This document shows positions 1 to 6,287 of a DNA stretch of 9,050 nt, piece by piece. Position numbers and translations under genes: made by a program. The stretch spans positions 1 through 9,050 of the forward strand of contig DQSO01000187.1 of assembly GCA_015663225.1 (NCBI GenBank), given 5' to 3'. The notes beneath the pieces were generated by a model that worked only from the letters and a program-made list of their open reading frames with translations, searched no databases and was not told the origin of the DNA. Position 1 is the stretch's first letter. The number at the start of each line of letters is the position of its first letter. Origin of the DNA: Campylobacterales bacterium (GTDB lineage Bacteria; Campylobacterota; Campylobacteria; Campylobacterales; QNZT01).

Positions 1-923
1 CTTTTATCTCTAACTCCTAGTTTTTTTTCTAACTTTTTACTTCCTTGTGCTTCTTCTTCAAGAGATAAAAGGTTAGCACTTAGTACTTTTACTTTATAAG
101 CTCCAGCAGCGATATAAGTATCTAGGTCATCGATAAATGATAAGTTAGCATTATATAGTCTTTCTAGTGAGGTAATATCAGTAAGGAGATTTGTTTTTTT
201 CTCTTCTAAGTTATCAACTATTTTATCAATCTGAACTCTAACTGTGTCATAACTACTTAAAAATTTTGTAACTGGAGATGCAAAACCAAACATTTTTGAT
301 AAAAAACCTTGTTTTCTTGTCGGATCTAATTTGTCTATATCAAAACCTTTTAAAGTAGATATAAGATTATTAAGATTATCACCTGCATATCCTAAATCTT
401 TACTTTGAACTCCACGAAGCATGTGTTCAGATACTTTGTTGATATTTTCTTGAGCTTTTGCACCAAAAAATATAACAGAGTGACGATCAGTTACATCTTC
501 AGAGAGAATTTCAAGTTTAGTTTGTGATATATCATCTCTCTCTTCATATATTTTTATACCATCTTCTAGTAGATTTTCTTCTAAAGTTTTTTCTACTTCT
601 TCAGGTTTTATCTCTTTGCTTTCACTCTCTTCTTCTTTTTCCGGTTCTTTTTCAGTATCGCTATTAATATCTTCACTTACTACTTTTATCTCTTCTTCTA
701 TACTCTTTATAGTTGCTTCAACTTTATCTGTAACAACTTCTTTAACTTCTTTAATTTCTTTAATTTTTTCATTTCCTAAAGATACAACACTATCTAGTTT
801 CTCTTTAGCTTCATCTTTGATGTTTTCAACTACATCTTCAACTCTATCTTCAATAATTTCCTTAATATCCTCTACCTTTTTCTCAACCACTTCTTCTATA
901 TTTTTTTTGCCAAATATTTTCAT
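1..923 (-). CDS. TelA family protein (toxic anion resistance), C-terminus beyond window
   Basis: The reading frame starts at the ATG at 923-921 and stays open for 307 codons to the window edge, so the C-terminus is missing (complete TelA proteins are roughly 350-400 aa). A GGAG ribosome binding site lies 8 nt upstream. Residues 1-125 are an extremely Glu/Lys-rich, low-complexity, predicted helical or coiled-coil extension. From about residue 149 the TelA core is recognisable: VIFFGAKAQENI (150-161), KDLGYAGDNLNNLISTLKGF (175-194), LDP, then the conserved ERLYNANL and DLDTYIAAG (267-274). TelA (PF05816) is named for tellurite resistance but its biochemistry is unsettled; it is linked to envelope and stress functions and no membrane span is visible. 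It is the last visible gene of a five-gene operon, 3 nt after the xpaC-like stop. The family call is firm; a role in tellurite resistance is not implied. Confidence 0.88.
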   Translation of the reverse strand, partial: MKIFGKKNIEEVVEKKVEDIKEIIEDRVEDVVENIKDEAKEKLDSVVSLGNEKIKEIKEVKEVVTDKVEATIKSIEEEIKVVSEDINSDTEKEPEKEEESESKEIKPEEVEKTLEENLLEDGIKIYEERDDISQTKLEILSEDVTDRHSVIFFGAKAQENINKVSEHMLRGVQSKDLGYAGDNLNNLISTLKGFDIDKLDPTRKQGFLSKMFGFASPVTKFLSSYDTVRVQIDKIVDNLEEKKTNLLTDITSLERLYNANLSFIDDLDTYIAAGAYKVKVLSANLLSLEEEAQGSKKLEKKLGVRDK

Positions 924-926
924 AAG

Positions 927-1754
927 TTAAACTCCTTCTTGTTTTATTTGTTTTTGTAAAGCTTCTATTTGTATATCTAGTCCTGTTAAATCTTTTTGGA
1001 CTATTAACTCTTTTTGTTTTACTATCGATATTTTTAACTCATTAAGTAGTTCAAGGTATCGACTTTCTATAGTTTTATCAAGATTCTTCTCAAGAGAAAG
1101 CTCTTTGCTAATATCTGTAACACGAGTTAGATAAACTTTAAACAATTTTCTAGCTTTTTGAAGTAAATCTGGATCATCTTCTATCTTTAAAACTATCTCT
1201 TTTATGTCACTTATTATTATAATTAAACTTTTCTTTATATCATTGTGATAAAAAGAGTAGTTTATTTTTTCAAGTTCGTTTAATTTTTGTTTGACCTCAT
1301 TTATGACCTCTATAGCATCAGTAATAACTTTAGATTTTTCACCATTAATCTTATCAATATAAGGATCAAGTCCATAATAGAGTATAAATCCAACAACAGT
1401 TGCAAGAGTTAAAACTATTGAAGATATTAAGGATTCACCTATGCAAAAAAGAGATGCAGTAAAACTACCAGATCCAAGTATTAAAGCTCCATAAAGTTTT
1501 AGTTTCTTTTTGGGTGCTAGGGTGAGATTTGAAGATTTGTATTTTTTTTCATTTAAAAATCCTTGTTTGGCTACTTTGATACCTATAAAATAAATAGCAT
1601 AAGCAGTTAAATTTGCTATAAATGAGCTAATATTAAGACTTAAAAGAGCAAAAAATGTAGCTATTAGAAGAGGAAATATGAGTATATACAAAAGCATACC
1701 ACTTATTTGAAAGTTAGTTTGAGCTATTGGGGTATATTTTTTTACTATACTCAT
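927..1754 (-). CDS. XpaC-family membrane protein (5-bromo-4-chloroindolyl phosphate hydrolysis family)
   Basis: A 275-aa protein with four predicted membrane spans (about residues 18-39, 43-61, 85-105 and 108-127), followed by a long helical cytoplasmic-type domain (about 137-275). The passage YYGLDPYIDKI just after the last span, and the DDPDLLQKARKLFKVYL segment near residue 193-209, resemble XpaC-family proteins (PF10112). The family name comes from a Bacillus subtilis phenotype, hydrolysis of a chromogenic phosphate; no phosphatase catalytic motif is visible and the true function is not established. In B. subtilis xpaC is directly followed by yaaN, a TelA homologue, and the same order occurs here, which supports both calls. 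Its start overlaps the stop of the upstream 34-aa ORF (ATGA), and a strong GGAGGT sits 5-6 nt before the ATG inside that ORF, so coupled translation is likely. The C-terminal half probably works with TelA at the inner membrane (inference). Confidence 0.78.
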   Translation of the reverse strand: MSIVKKYTPIAQTNFQISGMLLYILIFPLLIATFFALLSLNISSFIANLTAYAIYFIGIKVAKQGFLNEKKYKSSNLTLAPKKKLKLYGALILGSGSFTASLFCIGESLISSIVLTLATVVGFILYYGLDPYIDKINGEKSKVITDAIEVINEVKQKLNELEKINYSFYHNDIKKSLIIIISDIKEIVLKIEDDPDLLQKARKLFKVYLTRVTDISKELSLEKNLDKTIESRYLELLNELKISIVKQKELIVQKDLTGLDIQIEALQKQIKQEGV

Positions 1755-1855
1755 TTTCCACCTCCAAAAACACCAAATAGACTTTTGATAGCAATGATAC
1801 CTAAACTTGCAAATAGCAGTAAAAATCCGATAAATTTAAAATAAGCTTTTTCCAT
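1751..1855 (-). CDS. 34-aa single-span membrane microprotein
   Basis: A short ORF that fills the whole space between the glycosidase-like gene and the xpaC-like gene. Its ATG shares a base with the upstream stop (TAATG), with AAGGA 6 nt before it. Its TGA overlaps the next start (ATGA). The peptide begins MEKAYFKF, has a hydrophobic stretch at about residues 8-23 or longer (IGFLLLFASLGIIAIK), and ends in FGVFGGGK. One membrane span with a charged N-terminus is predicted. The Gly-Gly-Gly end is partly forced by encoding the next gene's GGAGGT ribosome binding site. I recognise no family. The exact fit between two genes, its own ribosome binding site and the membrane character argue that it is translated, possibly as a small partner of the XpaC/TelA proteins (inference). 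Confidence 0.68.
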   Translation of the reverse strand: MEKAYFKFIGFLLLFASLGIIAIKSLFGVFGGGK

Positions 1856-3072
1856 TATTTTTCCTTGATTGAGTAGGATATTCTTCCCTTTGTAAAACTA
1901 TTGCCAAATATATCTAAAACACCTTTTTCTAAACCATCTTCGCAATATTGTACAACTATATTATGTGAAGAGTTCTCAAATATAAACTCTTTTATATTTG
2001 ACTTTATATCAAAGTGTATAATCTTAGTGTTAGTTAGAGTTTTACTCATAAAAGAAAATGCCTCAAAAGCTGGATATTTTAAAATCTCATTTCTACTATC
2101 AACTAAACCATATCCAGTAGCAATAAGTTGATGCCAATAGACTCTTTTTATATCACCACTAGCAATAGATATAAGATAATATGCAACCATAAAATCAGCA
2201 TAATCACTTAAACTTACACACTCTTTTTCGCTTGTAGGTGCATAGGGTGCTGTATTTGTGATTGGCCAATTTGTCTCTGTTATATAGATTTGATTATCTG
2301 TTTTTGGACTAAGTTTTAAAATAGAGATGAGTAGTTTAATCTTTTTATATAGGTCAAATCCGCCTTGAGTATTAAAGGGGCTTCCTCTTCTATCTACATA
2401 TAAAAGTATGCTAAATTTGTCATAAAAGAGTTTATAGAGATTAAATAGTGAGCGAACACTAAAGTGATACTCAAAATCAATAACTGAAGATCCAATAAGA
2501 GAGATATTTTTAAATTTTTTATCTCTAACTGCACAGGCAGTTTGAAAAAATTCTAAATACTCATCAGTTGTAAAAAAACCCCACTTTTTTCGGTTTATAG
2601 TTGTTCCTATTTGATACTCTTTTATAGTAGTAAATGTTGAAAAGACTTTTGTTAGACTCTCTTTAAAAAGTTTTTTATCTTCTATAAAAGTTCTATCTTG
2701 AATGAGGTTTATAAGTATATTGTACTCACTAAAGTCCTCTATAAACTCTTTATATCTGTTTATATCATCCATCTTATTTAGTGGAAATCTAATCAGTATA
2801 TTTTTAACATTTAACTCTTTTAAAAGTTCTTTAGTTTTTCCTGTATCATTTTCAAGACTAATTCCCATTGAAAATATTTCATCAAAACTATTATATTTTT
2901 TTCTAAAGATTGTTGTTAAAAAACTAAGTAGTATAAGAGGGGATAGTGCAAGATTTATTAGAAGTGTTTTTAGAAGATAAGGGAGAGATTTTTTATTAAT
3001 CTCTGCCTTAAATTTTTTATCTTTTATGAGATGTGGTTGATCAGAATAGTTATCCCAAGGGGTTATCGACAT
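1855..3072 (-). CDS. Membrane-anchored glycosidase-like (clan GH-A/GH39-type) protein
   Basis: A 405-aa protein. A Lys-rich N-terminus of about 32 residues precedes one hydrophobic span (about 33-55), then a domain with the strand pattern of a glycoside-hydrolase TIM barrel. Residues 148-165 read like the end of barrel strand 4, where related enzymes have IGNEPN. Here it is IGTTIN (155-160), so the Asn-Glu acid/base pair is absent. Residues 262-270 (IYITETNWP) look like strand 7 with the nucleophile Glu (E266). Other conserved-looking points are VIDFEYHF (198-204) and VYWHQL (311-316). Substrate unknown; an envelope polysaccharide or peptidoglycan sugar is plausible (inference). The start overlaps the upstream OmpA-lipoprotein gene by 10 nt and has no good ribosome binding site of its own, so re-initiation is likely. 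The fold call is by motif reading and is moderate; it may be a non-catalytic sugar binder. Confidence 0.6.
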   Translation of the reverse strand: MSITPWDNYSDQPHLIKDKKFKAEINKKSLPYLLKTLLINLALSPLILLSFLTTIFRKKYNSFDEIFSMGISLENDTGKTKELLKELNVKNILIRFPLNKMDDINRYKEFIEDFSEYNILINLIQDRTFIEDKKLFKESLTKVFSTFTTIKEYQIGTTINRKKWGFFTTDEYLEFFQTACAVRDKKFKNISLIGSSVIDFEYHFSVRSLFNLYKLFYDKFSILLYVDRRGSPFNTQGGFDLYKKIKLLISILKLSPKTDNQIYITETNWPITNTAPYAPTSEKECVSLSDYADFMVAYYLISIASGDIKRVYWHQLIATGYGLVDSRNEILKYPAFEAFSFMSKTLTNTKIIHFDIKSNIKEFIFENSSHNIVVQYCEDGLEKGVLDIFGNSFTKGRISYSIKEK

Positions 3073-3785
3073 TGGTTAGAAACTAACTGTTGGTTTGGAT
3101 ATAGATATATCTCAACTCTTCTATTCATTCCCATATTTACTGCTGATGTATTTGGTACAATCGACTTGCTAAATGAACAACCAGCTGATGATACCGAGTT
3201 TGAAATACCACTATTTCTTATAGTATTTGCTACATTTGCTGCTCTGTTTTGTGAAAGAGTTTTATTGTAAGCATAGCTTCCTCTGTTATCTGTATGACCT
3301 ACTACTTGTACTACAGTTTGTGGGTACTGTCTTAAAACTGCACCAACTTGAGCTATCTTACTTGAAGCTGCTGGAGTTGGATAAGCTGAGTTTGTATCAA
3401 ACATCATGTTATCTCTAAATGTTAGTTGAACAAAGTTGTCTCTTTTTGAAACTATAATATCACTTGCCATATTTGCTTGTGCATTTGGAGAGTTGTCTAC
3501 ATTTGTTCCAAGTGCTTGAGCCATTTGAGCTGCTTGTTTATCCATATTGTAACCAATAGCTCCACCAGCTACACCGCCCATAAGTGCACCTTGAAGCATT
3601 TTTCTACTTCTATCACCTTTTCTTGCAGTTGCACCAGCTATAACTGCACCTGCTATTGCTCCTAAAAATGCACCTTGTTGTGTTTTTGCTCCTACTGGTG
3701 AGTTGTAAGATGTTGATGTACAACCTGATAGTAAGGCTCCTGTAAGTATTATTGAAATCGTTAATTTGTTCTTTATTAGTTTCAT
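3063..3785 (-). CDS. OmpA-domain lipoprotein with glycine-zipper segment (YiaD-like)
   Basis: A 240-aa outer-membrane lipoprotein starting at the ATG at 3785-3783, chosen over an in-frame ATG 12 codons upstream. AGGAG lies 5 nt before it, and the protein then begins with a normal lipoprotein signal MKLIKNKLTISIILTGALLSGC (K-rich, hydrophobic, lipobox LSGC, lipidated Cys22). Residues 38-53 and 64-79 are two Gly/Ala zipper stretches of the glycine-zipper 2TM type. The OmpA C-terminal peptidoglycan-binding domain spans about 118-228, with GHTDN (163-167), LSQNRAANV (177-185) and NRRVEIYL (221-228). Asp166 and Arg181 match the Asp/Arg pair that holds the diaminopimelate of peptidoglycan in this family. 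Two extra cysteines, C203 and C239, could form a disulfide in the periplasm. It is the first gene of a tight five-gene operon and overlaps the next start by 10 nt. The expected job is tethering the outer membrane or a complex to the cell wall. Confidence 0.88.
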   Translation of the reverse strand: MKLIKNKLTISIILTGALLSGCTSTSYNSPVGAKTQQGAFLGAIAGAVIAGATARKGDRSRKMLQGALMGGVAGGAIGYNMDKQAAQMAQALGTNVDNSPNAQANMASDIIVSKRDNFVQLTFRDNMMFDTNSAYPTPAASSKIAQVGAVLRQYPQTVVQVVGHTDNRGSYAYNKTLSQNRAANVANTIRNSGISNSVSSAGCSFSKSIVPNTSAVNMGMNRRVEIYLYPNQQLVSNQCR

Positions 3786-3812
3786 GGTTTCTCCTATTTT
3801 AATTATTATTGA

Positions 3813-3834
3813 TATTAACATTATTTTGTTAATA
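3813..3834. promoter_or_regulatory. Perfect 8-6-8 palindrome upstream of the OmpA-lipoprotein gene (candidate operator)
   Basis: TATTAACA, six bases, then TGTTAATA form a perfect inverted repeat, 28-50 nt upstream of the ATG at 3785. It sits just downstream of a weak minus-strand -10 candidate (TATAAC, 3843-3838), so it would overlap the transcription start, a repressor-like position. It could also be a weak hairpin in the leader. AT-rich composition makes chance palindromes common, so this is tentative. No regulator is assigned. Confidence 0.4.
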
Positions 3835-3858
3835 AAGGTTATAGATTAAAATTGTGAA

Positions 3859-4323
3859 TTAATTATCTATTTCAATAAAGCCATCTTCTCTACTCATCAT
3901 AGTTCCATTTATGATATGTTTCTCGCATGATAAGTTCAATTTGTGTAAAATCCTAGTATATATGTTAAAAACTGATTTTATATGAAGTTGTGTTTCTTTT
4001 TCACTTGGTAGATTAATTATTGAAGATGAAAGGTTTAAACTCTGTATTATAAGGTTAAAATTTAGTGTAAATAGTAGTAGTAAAATCAAATATTTTAAGT
4101 TTTTACTTTTAATAAAAAATAGTATTAAGATGGCTACCGAAAATGCTAAAAATGGGATTATAAACATATTCCAAAGAGTAAAAAAACTTTCAAATGTTTC
4201 TTGAAAATGAGTGAAAAAATTATAAATATCAGAATAATTTATCTCTCTTTTGAAGTATATATAAAATAGTTCTTGAATTAAAGACAGAGTAAGAAAAAAT
4301 ATTATCAGAGCATTAATAATCAT
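3859..4323 (-). CDS. Hypothetical membrane protein, three predicted spans
   Basis: A 154-aa ORF of no family I recognise. Hydrophobic segments at about residues 1-23, 50-71 and 76-92 suggest three membrane spans; the remaining 60 residues are polar and contain a single cysteine (in NLSCEKH, near residue 132). The base composition is as AT-rich as the surroundings. No convincing ribosome binding site precedes the ATG at 4323-4321, and the divergent gene starts only 28 nt away. A TATTAT stretch at 4333-4328 could serve as a -10 box that would give an almost leaderless transcript. It is 73 nt upstream of, and in the same orientation as, the OmpA-lipoprotein operon, which it may or may not join. 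The long hydrophobic frame makes a real gene more likely than not, but the start is uncertain. Confidence 0.55.
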   Translation of the reverse strand: MIINALIIFFLTLSLIQELFYIYFKREINYSDIYNFFTHFQETFESFFTLWNMFIIPFLAFSVAILILFFIKSKNLKYLILLLLFTLNFNLIIQSLNLSSSIINLPSEKETQLHIKSVFNIYTRILHKLNLSCEKHIINGTMMSREDGFIEIDN

Positions 4324-4327
4324 TATG

Positions 4328-4333
4328 TATAAT
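4328..4333 (+). promoter_or_regulatory. Candidate -10 box (TATAAT) for the 68-aa gene
   Basis: A consensus TATAAT lies 19-24 nt before the start codon at 4352, in the 28-nt divergent gap. A start of transcription near 4340 would leave a leader of about a dozen bases, just enough to hold the AAGGA ribosome binding site at 4340-4344. No -35 box is visible, which is usual in Campylobacterota. The same bases read as TATTAT-like on the other strand. Confidence 0.4.
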
Positions 4334-4351
4334 AGCTAAAAAGGAATTATT

Positions 4352-4558
4352 ATGAAAGAAGAAGTAACACCAGAACTTACAAAAGAAGAGATGATTAGCA
4401 ATAAAGCTGAACTTTTAAAGGAGTATAAAGCTCTTCAAGATGATATTGATTTTGCTGAAGATGATTTTGAGGAGGCTAGAGTCATGAAGATAAGAGAGAA
4501 GCTATCAGTTCAGATTAAAGAATATGGAGAAAAAATACGAAAGATTGAGGCATTATAA
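4352..4558 (+). CDS. Small acidic coiled-coil protein of unknown function
   Basis: A 68-aa protein with AAGGA 7 nt before its ATG. It is almost entirely charged and helical: after a PELTKEE helix cap, residues about 12-36 and 38-66 form two amphipathic helices with Glu/Lys/Asp-rich heptad-like spacing, consistent with a helical hairpin or dimeric coiled coil. No signal peptide, membrane span or cysteine is present, so it is cytoplasmic. I do not recognise the family. It stands 51 nt upstream of ffh in the same direction, with a possible separate ffh promoter in between, so co-transcription is possible but not shown. The ribosome binding site and clean frame support a real gene. Confidence 0.72.
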   Translation: MKEEVTPELTKEEMISNKAELLKEYKALQDDIDFAEDDFEEARVMKIREKLSVQIKEYGEKIRKIEAL

Positions 4559-4567
4559 AGATTATTT

Positions 4568-4576
4568 TGATACAAT
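4568..4576 (+). promoter_or_regulatory. Candidate extended -10 promoter (TGATACAAT) for ffh
   Basis: TGA followed by TACAAT fits an extended -10 element in the 51-nt gap before ffh. Initiation near 4583 would give a leader of under 30 nt carrying the AGGAGA ribosome binding site at 4597-4602. The same octamer GATACAAT recurs in front of the porin gene at 8720-8727. No -35 box at the usual distance is apparent. Confidence 0.4.
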
Positions 4577-4609
4577 CGCGAATTAAAAATAATTATAGGA
4601 GATATATAA

Positions 4610-5950
4610 GTGTTTGATACTCTAATCGACTCGTTTAAATCAGCTATAAACAAGATAAGATTTGCAGATGATGAAAAGTCGCTAAAAAAAGCACTTGATA
4701 CTCTTAAAAAATCTCTATTAAAAGCTGATGTTCATCACAAAGTAGTAAGAGATTTAATAAAAACTGTAGAGCTAGAAACTAAAAAAGATGGTATTGGTAA
4801 AGAGAGCTTTTTAAAGAGTTTGAAAGACAATCTTACATCTTTACTTACAGCTCCAGGAAATCAAGGTTTTGTTTTTGCTTCTAAGCCACCTACAACTGTA
4901 CTTATGTGTGGATTGCAAGGTAGTGGTAAGACAACTTCAACTATAAAACTTGCAAATTTTATTAAGACTAAAAAGAAAAAAGTTTTGGTTGCTGCTTGTG
5001 ATTTACAAAGACTTGCTGCAGTTGAACAATTAAGACAGCTTAGTGAGCAGTATGAGATAGATTTATATGCTGATGAAGATGAAAAAAATCCTTTAAAGAT
5101 TGCAAAAGCTGCGATGAAAAAAGCAAAAGATGGTCTTTATGATGTATTGATAGTTGATACTGCTGGTCGGTTGGCTATTGATGAAGAGCTGATGGATGAG
5201 TTAAAATCTATTTCTGCTTTTTTAACTCCAGATGAAGTTTTTTATGTAGCTGATTCTATGACTGGTCAAGATGCAGTTAGAAGTGCTGGTACATTTAATG
5301 AATATCTGAATATAACTGGTGTGATTTTAAGTAAATATGATGGTGATAGCAAAGGTGGAGTAGCACTTGGTATTGCAAGTCAAATAAATATTCCACTACG
5401 ATTTATAGGTACTGGTGAAAAAGCTGTTGATTTTGAACAGTTTTTACCAGATCGTGTTGTAAGTCGTCTTATGGGCGAGGGTGATTTAATCACCTTGGCA
5501 GAAAAAACAGCAGATATTGTAGATGAAAAACAAGCTAAAAAGATAACTGCAAAGATTAAAAAGGGTCAGTTTAACTTTAACGACTTTTTAGAGCAGTTAG
5601 AGAGTATGAAAAAATTAGGAAGTATGAAATCTTTGATGGGTATGATTCCCGGTATGAGTGGTATGGCTAGTAAGATTGGTGAGATGGATTTTGAAAACTC
5701 TACTGAGATAAAAAAAATCAAAGCGATGGTTGGATCTATGACACTCAAAGAGAGAGAAAATCCAGACTTGCTAAATAGTAGTAGAAAAAGAAGAATAGCA
5801 GGTGGTAGTGGGCTTTCACAAGTAGAGGTAAATCGATTTTTAAAACAGTTTAAAAATGCTGCCAAAATGGCAAAGAAATTTTCTGGTAAAAATGGTATGA
5901 GAGATTTACAAAATATGATGTCAGGTCAAGGGGCAAGATTTCCAAGATAG
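4610..5950 (+). CDS. ffh: Signal recognition particle protein Ffh (SRP54 GTPase)
   Basis: A 446-aa, full-length Ffh that binds signal sequences and 4.5S RNA and delivers ribosomes to FtsY at the membrane. The start codon is GTG, set by AGGAGA 7 nt upstream. The N domain covers about 1-90. The G domain has the P-loop GLQGSGKT (101-108), the DLQRLAAVEQL motif (131-141; many homologues have RPAA), DTAGR (183-187), SKYD as the G4 guanine-specificity motif (241-244; usually TKLD) and DGDSKGG (244-250). The methionine-rich M domain (about 296-446) has the finger-loop region GMIPGMSGM (344-352) and the RNA-binding SRKRRIAGGSG (391-401). All GTPase signatures are present, so the protein should be active. 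It heads the translation gene cluster, 105 nt before rpsP. Confidence 0.98.
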   Translation: MFDTLIDSFKSAINKIRFADDEKSLKKALDTLKKSLLKADVHHKVVRDLIKTVELETKKDGIGKESFLKSLKDNLTSLLTAPGNQGFVFASKPPTTVLMCGLQGSGKTTSTIKLANFIKTKKKKVLVAACDLQRLAAVEQLRQLSEQYEIDLYADEDEKNPLKIAKAAMKKAKDGLYDVLIVDTAGRLAIDEELMDELKSISAFLTPDEVFYVADSMTGQDAVRSAGTFNEYLNITGVILSKYDGDSKGGVALGIASQINIPLRFIGTGEKAVDFEQFLPDRVVSRLMGEGDLITLAEKTADIVDEKQAKKITAKIKKGQFNFNDFLEQLESMKKLGSMKSLMGMIPGMSGMASKIGEMDFENSTEIKKIKAMVGSMTLKERENPDLLNSSRKRRIAGGSGLSQVEVNRFLKQFKNAAKMAKKFSGKNGMRDLQNMMSGQGARFPR

Positions 5951-5959
5951 AAGTTCTAT

Positions 5960-6014
5960 GACGGTTAATGGGTTATGACAAGGAAAATTATATTATCATC
6001 AGCCATTAGCCGTC
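5960..6014. repeat. Large imperfect palindrome/hairpin between ffh and rpsP
   Basis: GACGGTTAATGG (5960-5971) pairs with CCATTAGCCGTC (6003-6014): twelve pairs, one of them G-U. Inside, a 3x3 internal loop is followed by ATGA/TCAT (5975-5978 with 5996-5999), leaving a 17-nt AT-rich apical loop. No run of T follows, so it is not a typical intrinsic terminator. It could be an RNA structure that modulates rpsP operon expression, a processing site, or a copy of a dispersed palindromic repeat. Which of these applies cannot be told from one copy. Confidence 0.6.
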
Positions 6015-6054
6015 AAGCAAAGAATAAAATAAATAAAAACAATTAGGAGAAACA

Positions 6055-6285
6055 ATGGCAACAGTAGTAAGATTAACAAGAATGGGTAGAAATAAAAAAC
6101 CTTTTTATAGAATAGTAGTAACAGATAGCAGAAAAAGAAGAGATGGTGGTTGGATTGAGTCAATAGGTTATTATAACCCTTTAACAGAGCCAGAGGTTAT
6201 AAAGTTTGATGCAGAGAAACTTGATTACTGGATGAGTGTTGGTGCTAAACTTAGTGCTAGAGTTAAAAGAATTACTGGTAAATAG
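6055..6285 (+). CDS. rpsP: 30S ribosomal protein bS16
   Basis: A 76-aa bS16, a small-subunit protein that binds 16S rRNA and helps assemble the 30S body. The N-terminal [19 protein letters not shown] and the following [19 protein letters not shown] match the family, and the length is normal for the compact form. AGGAG lies 6 nt before the ATG. It opens the tightly packed rpsP-KH-rimM-trmD group: the next gene begins 2 nt after the stop and has no clear ribosome binding site of its own. A large hairpin sits in the 104 nt upstream. Confidence 0.98.
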   Translation: MATVVRLTRMGRNKKPFYRIVVTDSRKRRDGGWIESIGYYNPLTEPEVIKFDAEKLDYWMSVGAKLSARVKRITGK

Positions 6286-6287
6286 CC

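Noticed and set aside
616..930. Plus-strand ORF rich in Ser/Leu (104 aa)
   Set aside because: It is the complement of the Glu/Lys-rich TelA N-terminus; its low-complexity Ser/Leu/Thr makeup is an artefact of that and no ribosome binding site precedes it.
3031..3270. Plus-strand ORF of 79 aa across the OmpA/glycosidase-like junction
   Set aside because: Antisense to two well supported genes and without a ribosome binding site.
3786..3821. Longer start for the OmpA lipoprotein (12 extra residues)
   Set aside because: The extra residues would spoil the signal peptide and lack a ribosome binding site; the downstream ATG has AGGAG and gives a standard lipoprotein signal.
5566..5865. Minus-strand ORF of 99 aa inside ffh
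   Set aside because: Antisense to the Ffh M domain; hydrophobic look comes from the complementary Met/Lys codons.
5960..6014. ffh-rpsP hairpin as an intrinsic terminator
   Set aside because: No T run follows the 3' arm, and the loop is long, so it does not fit a Rho-independent terminator.
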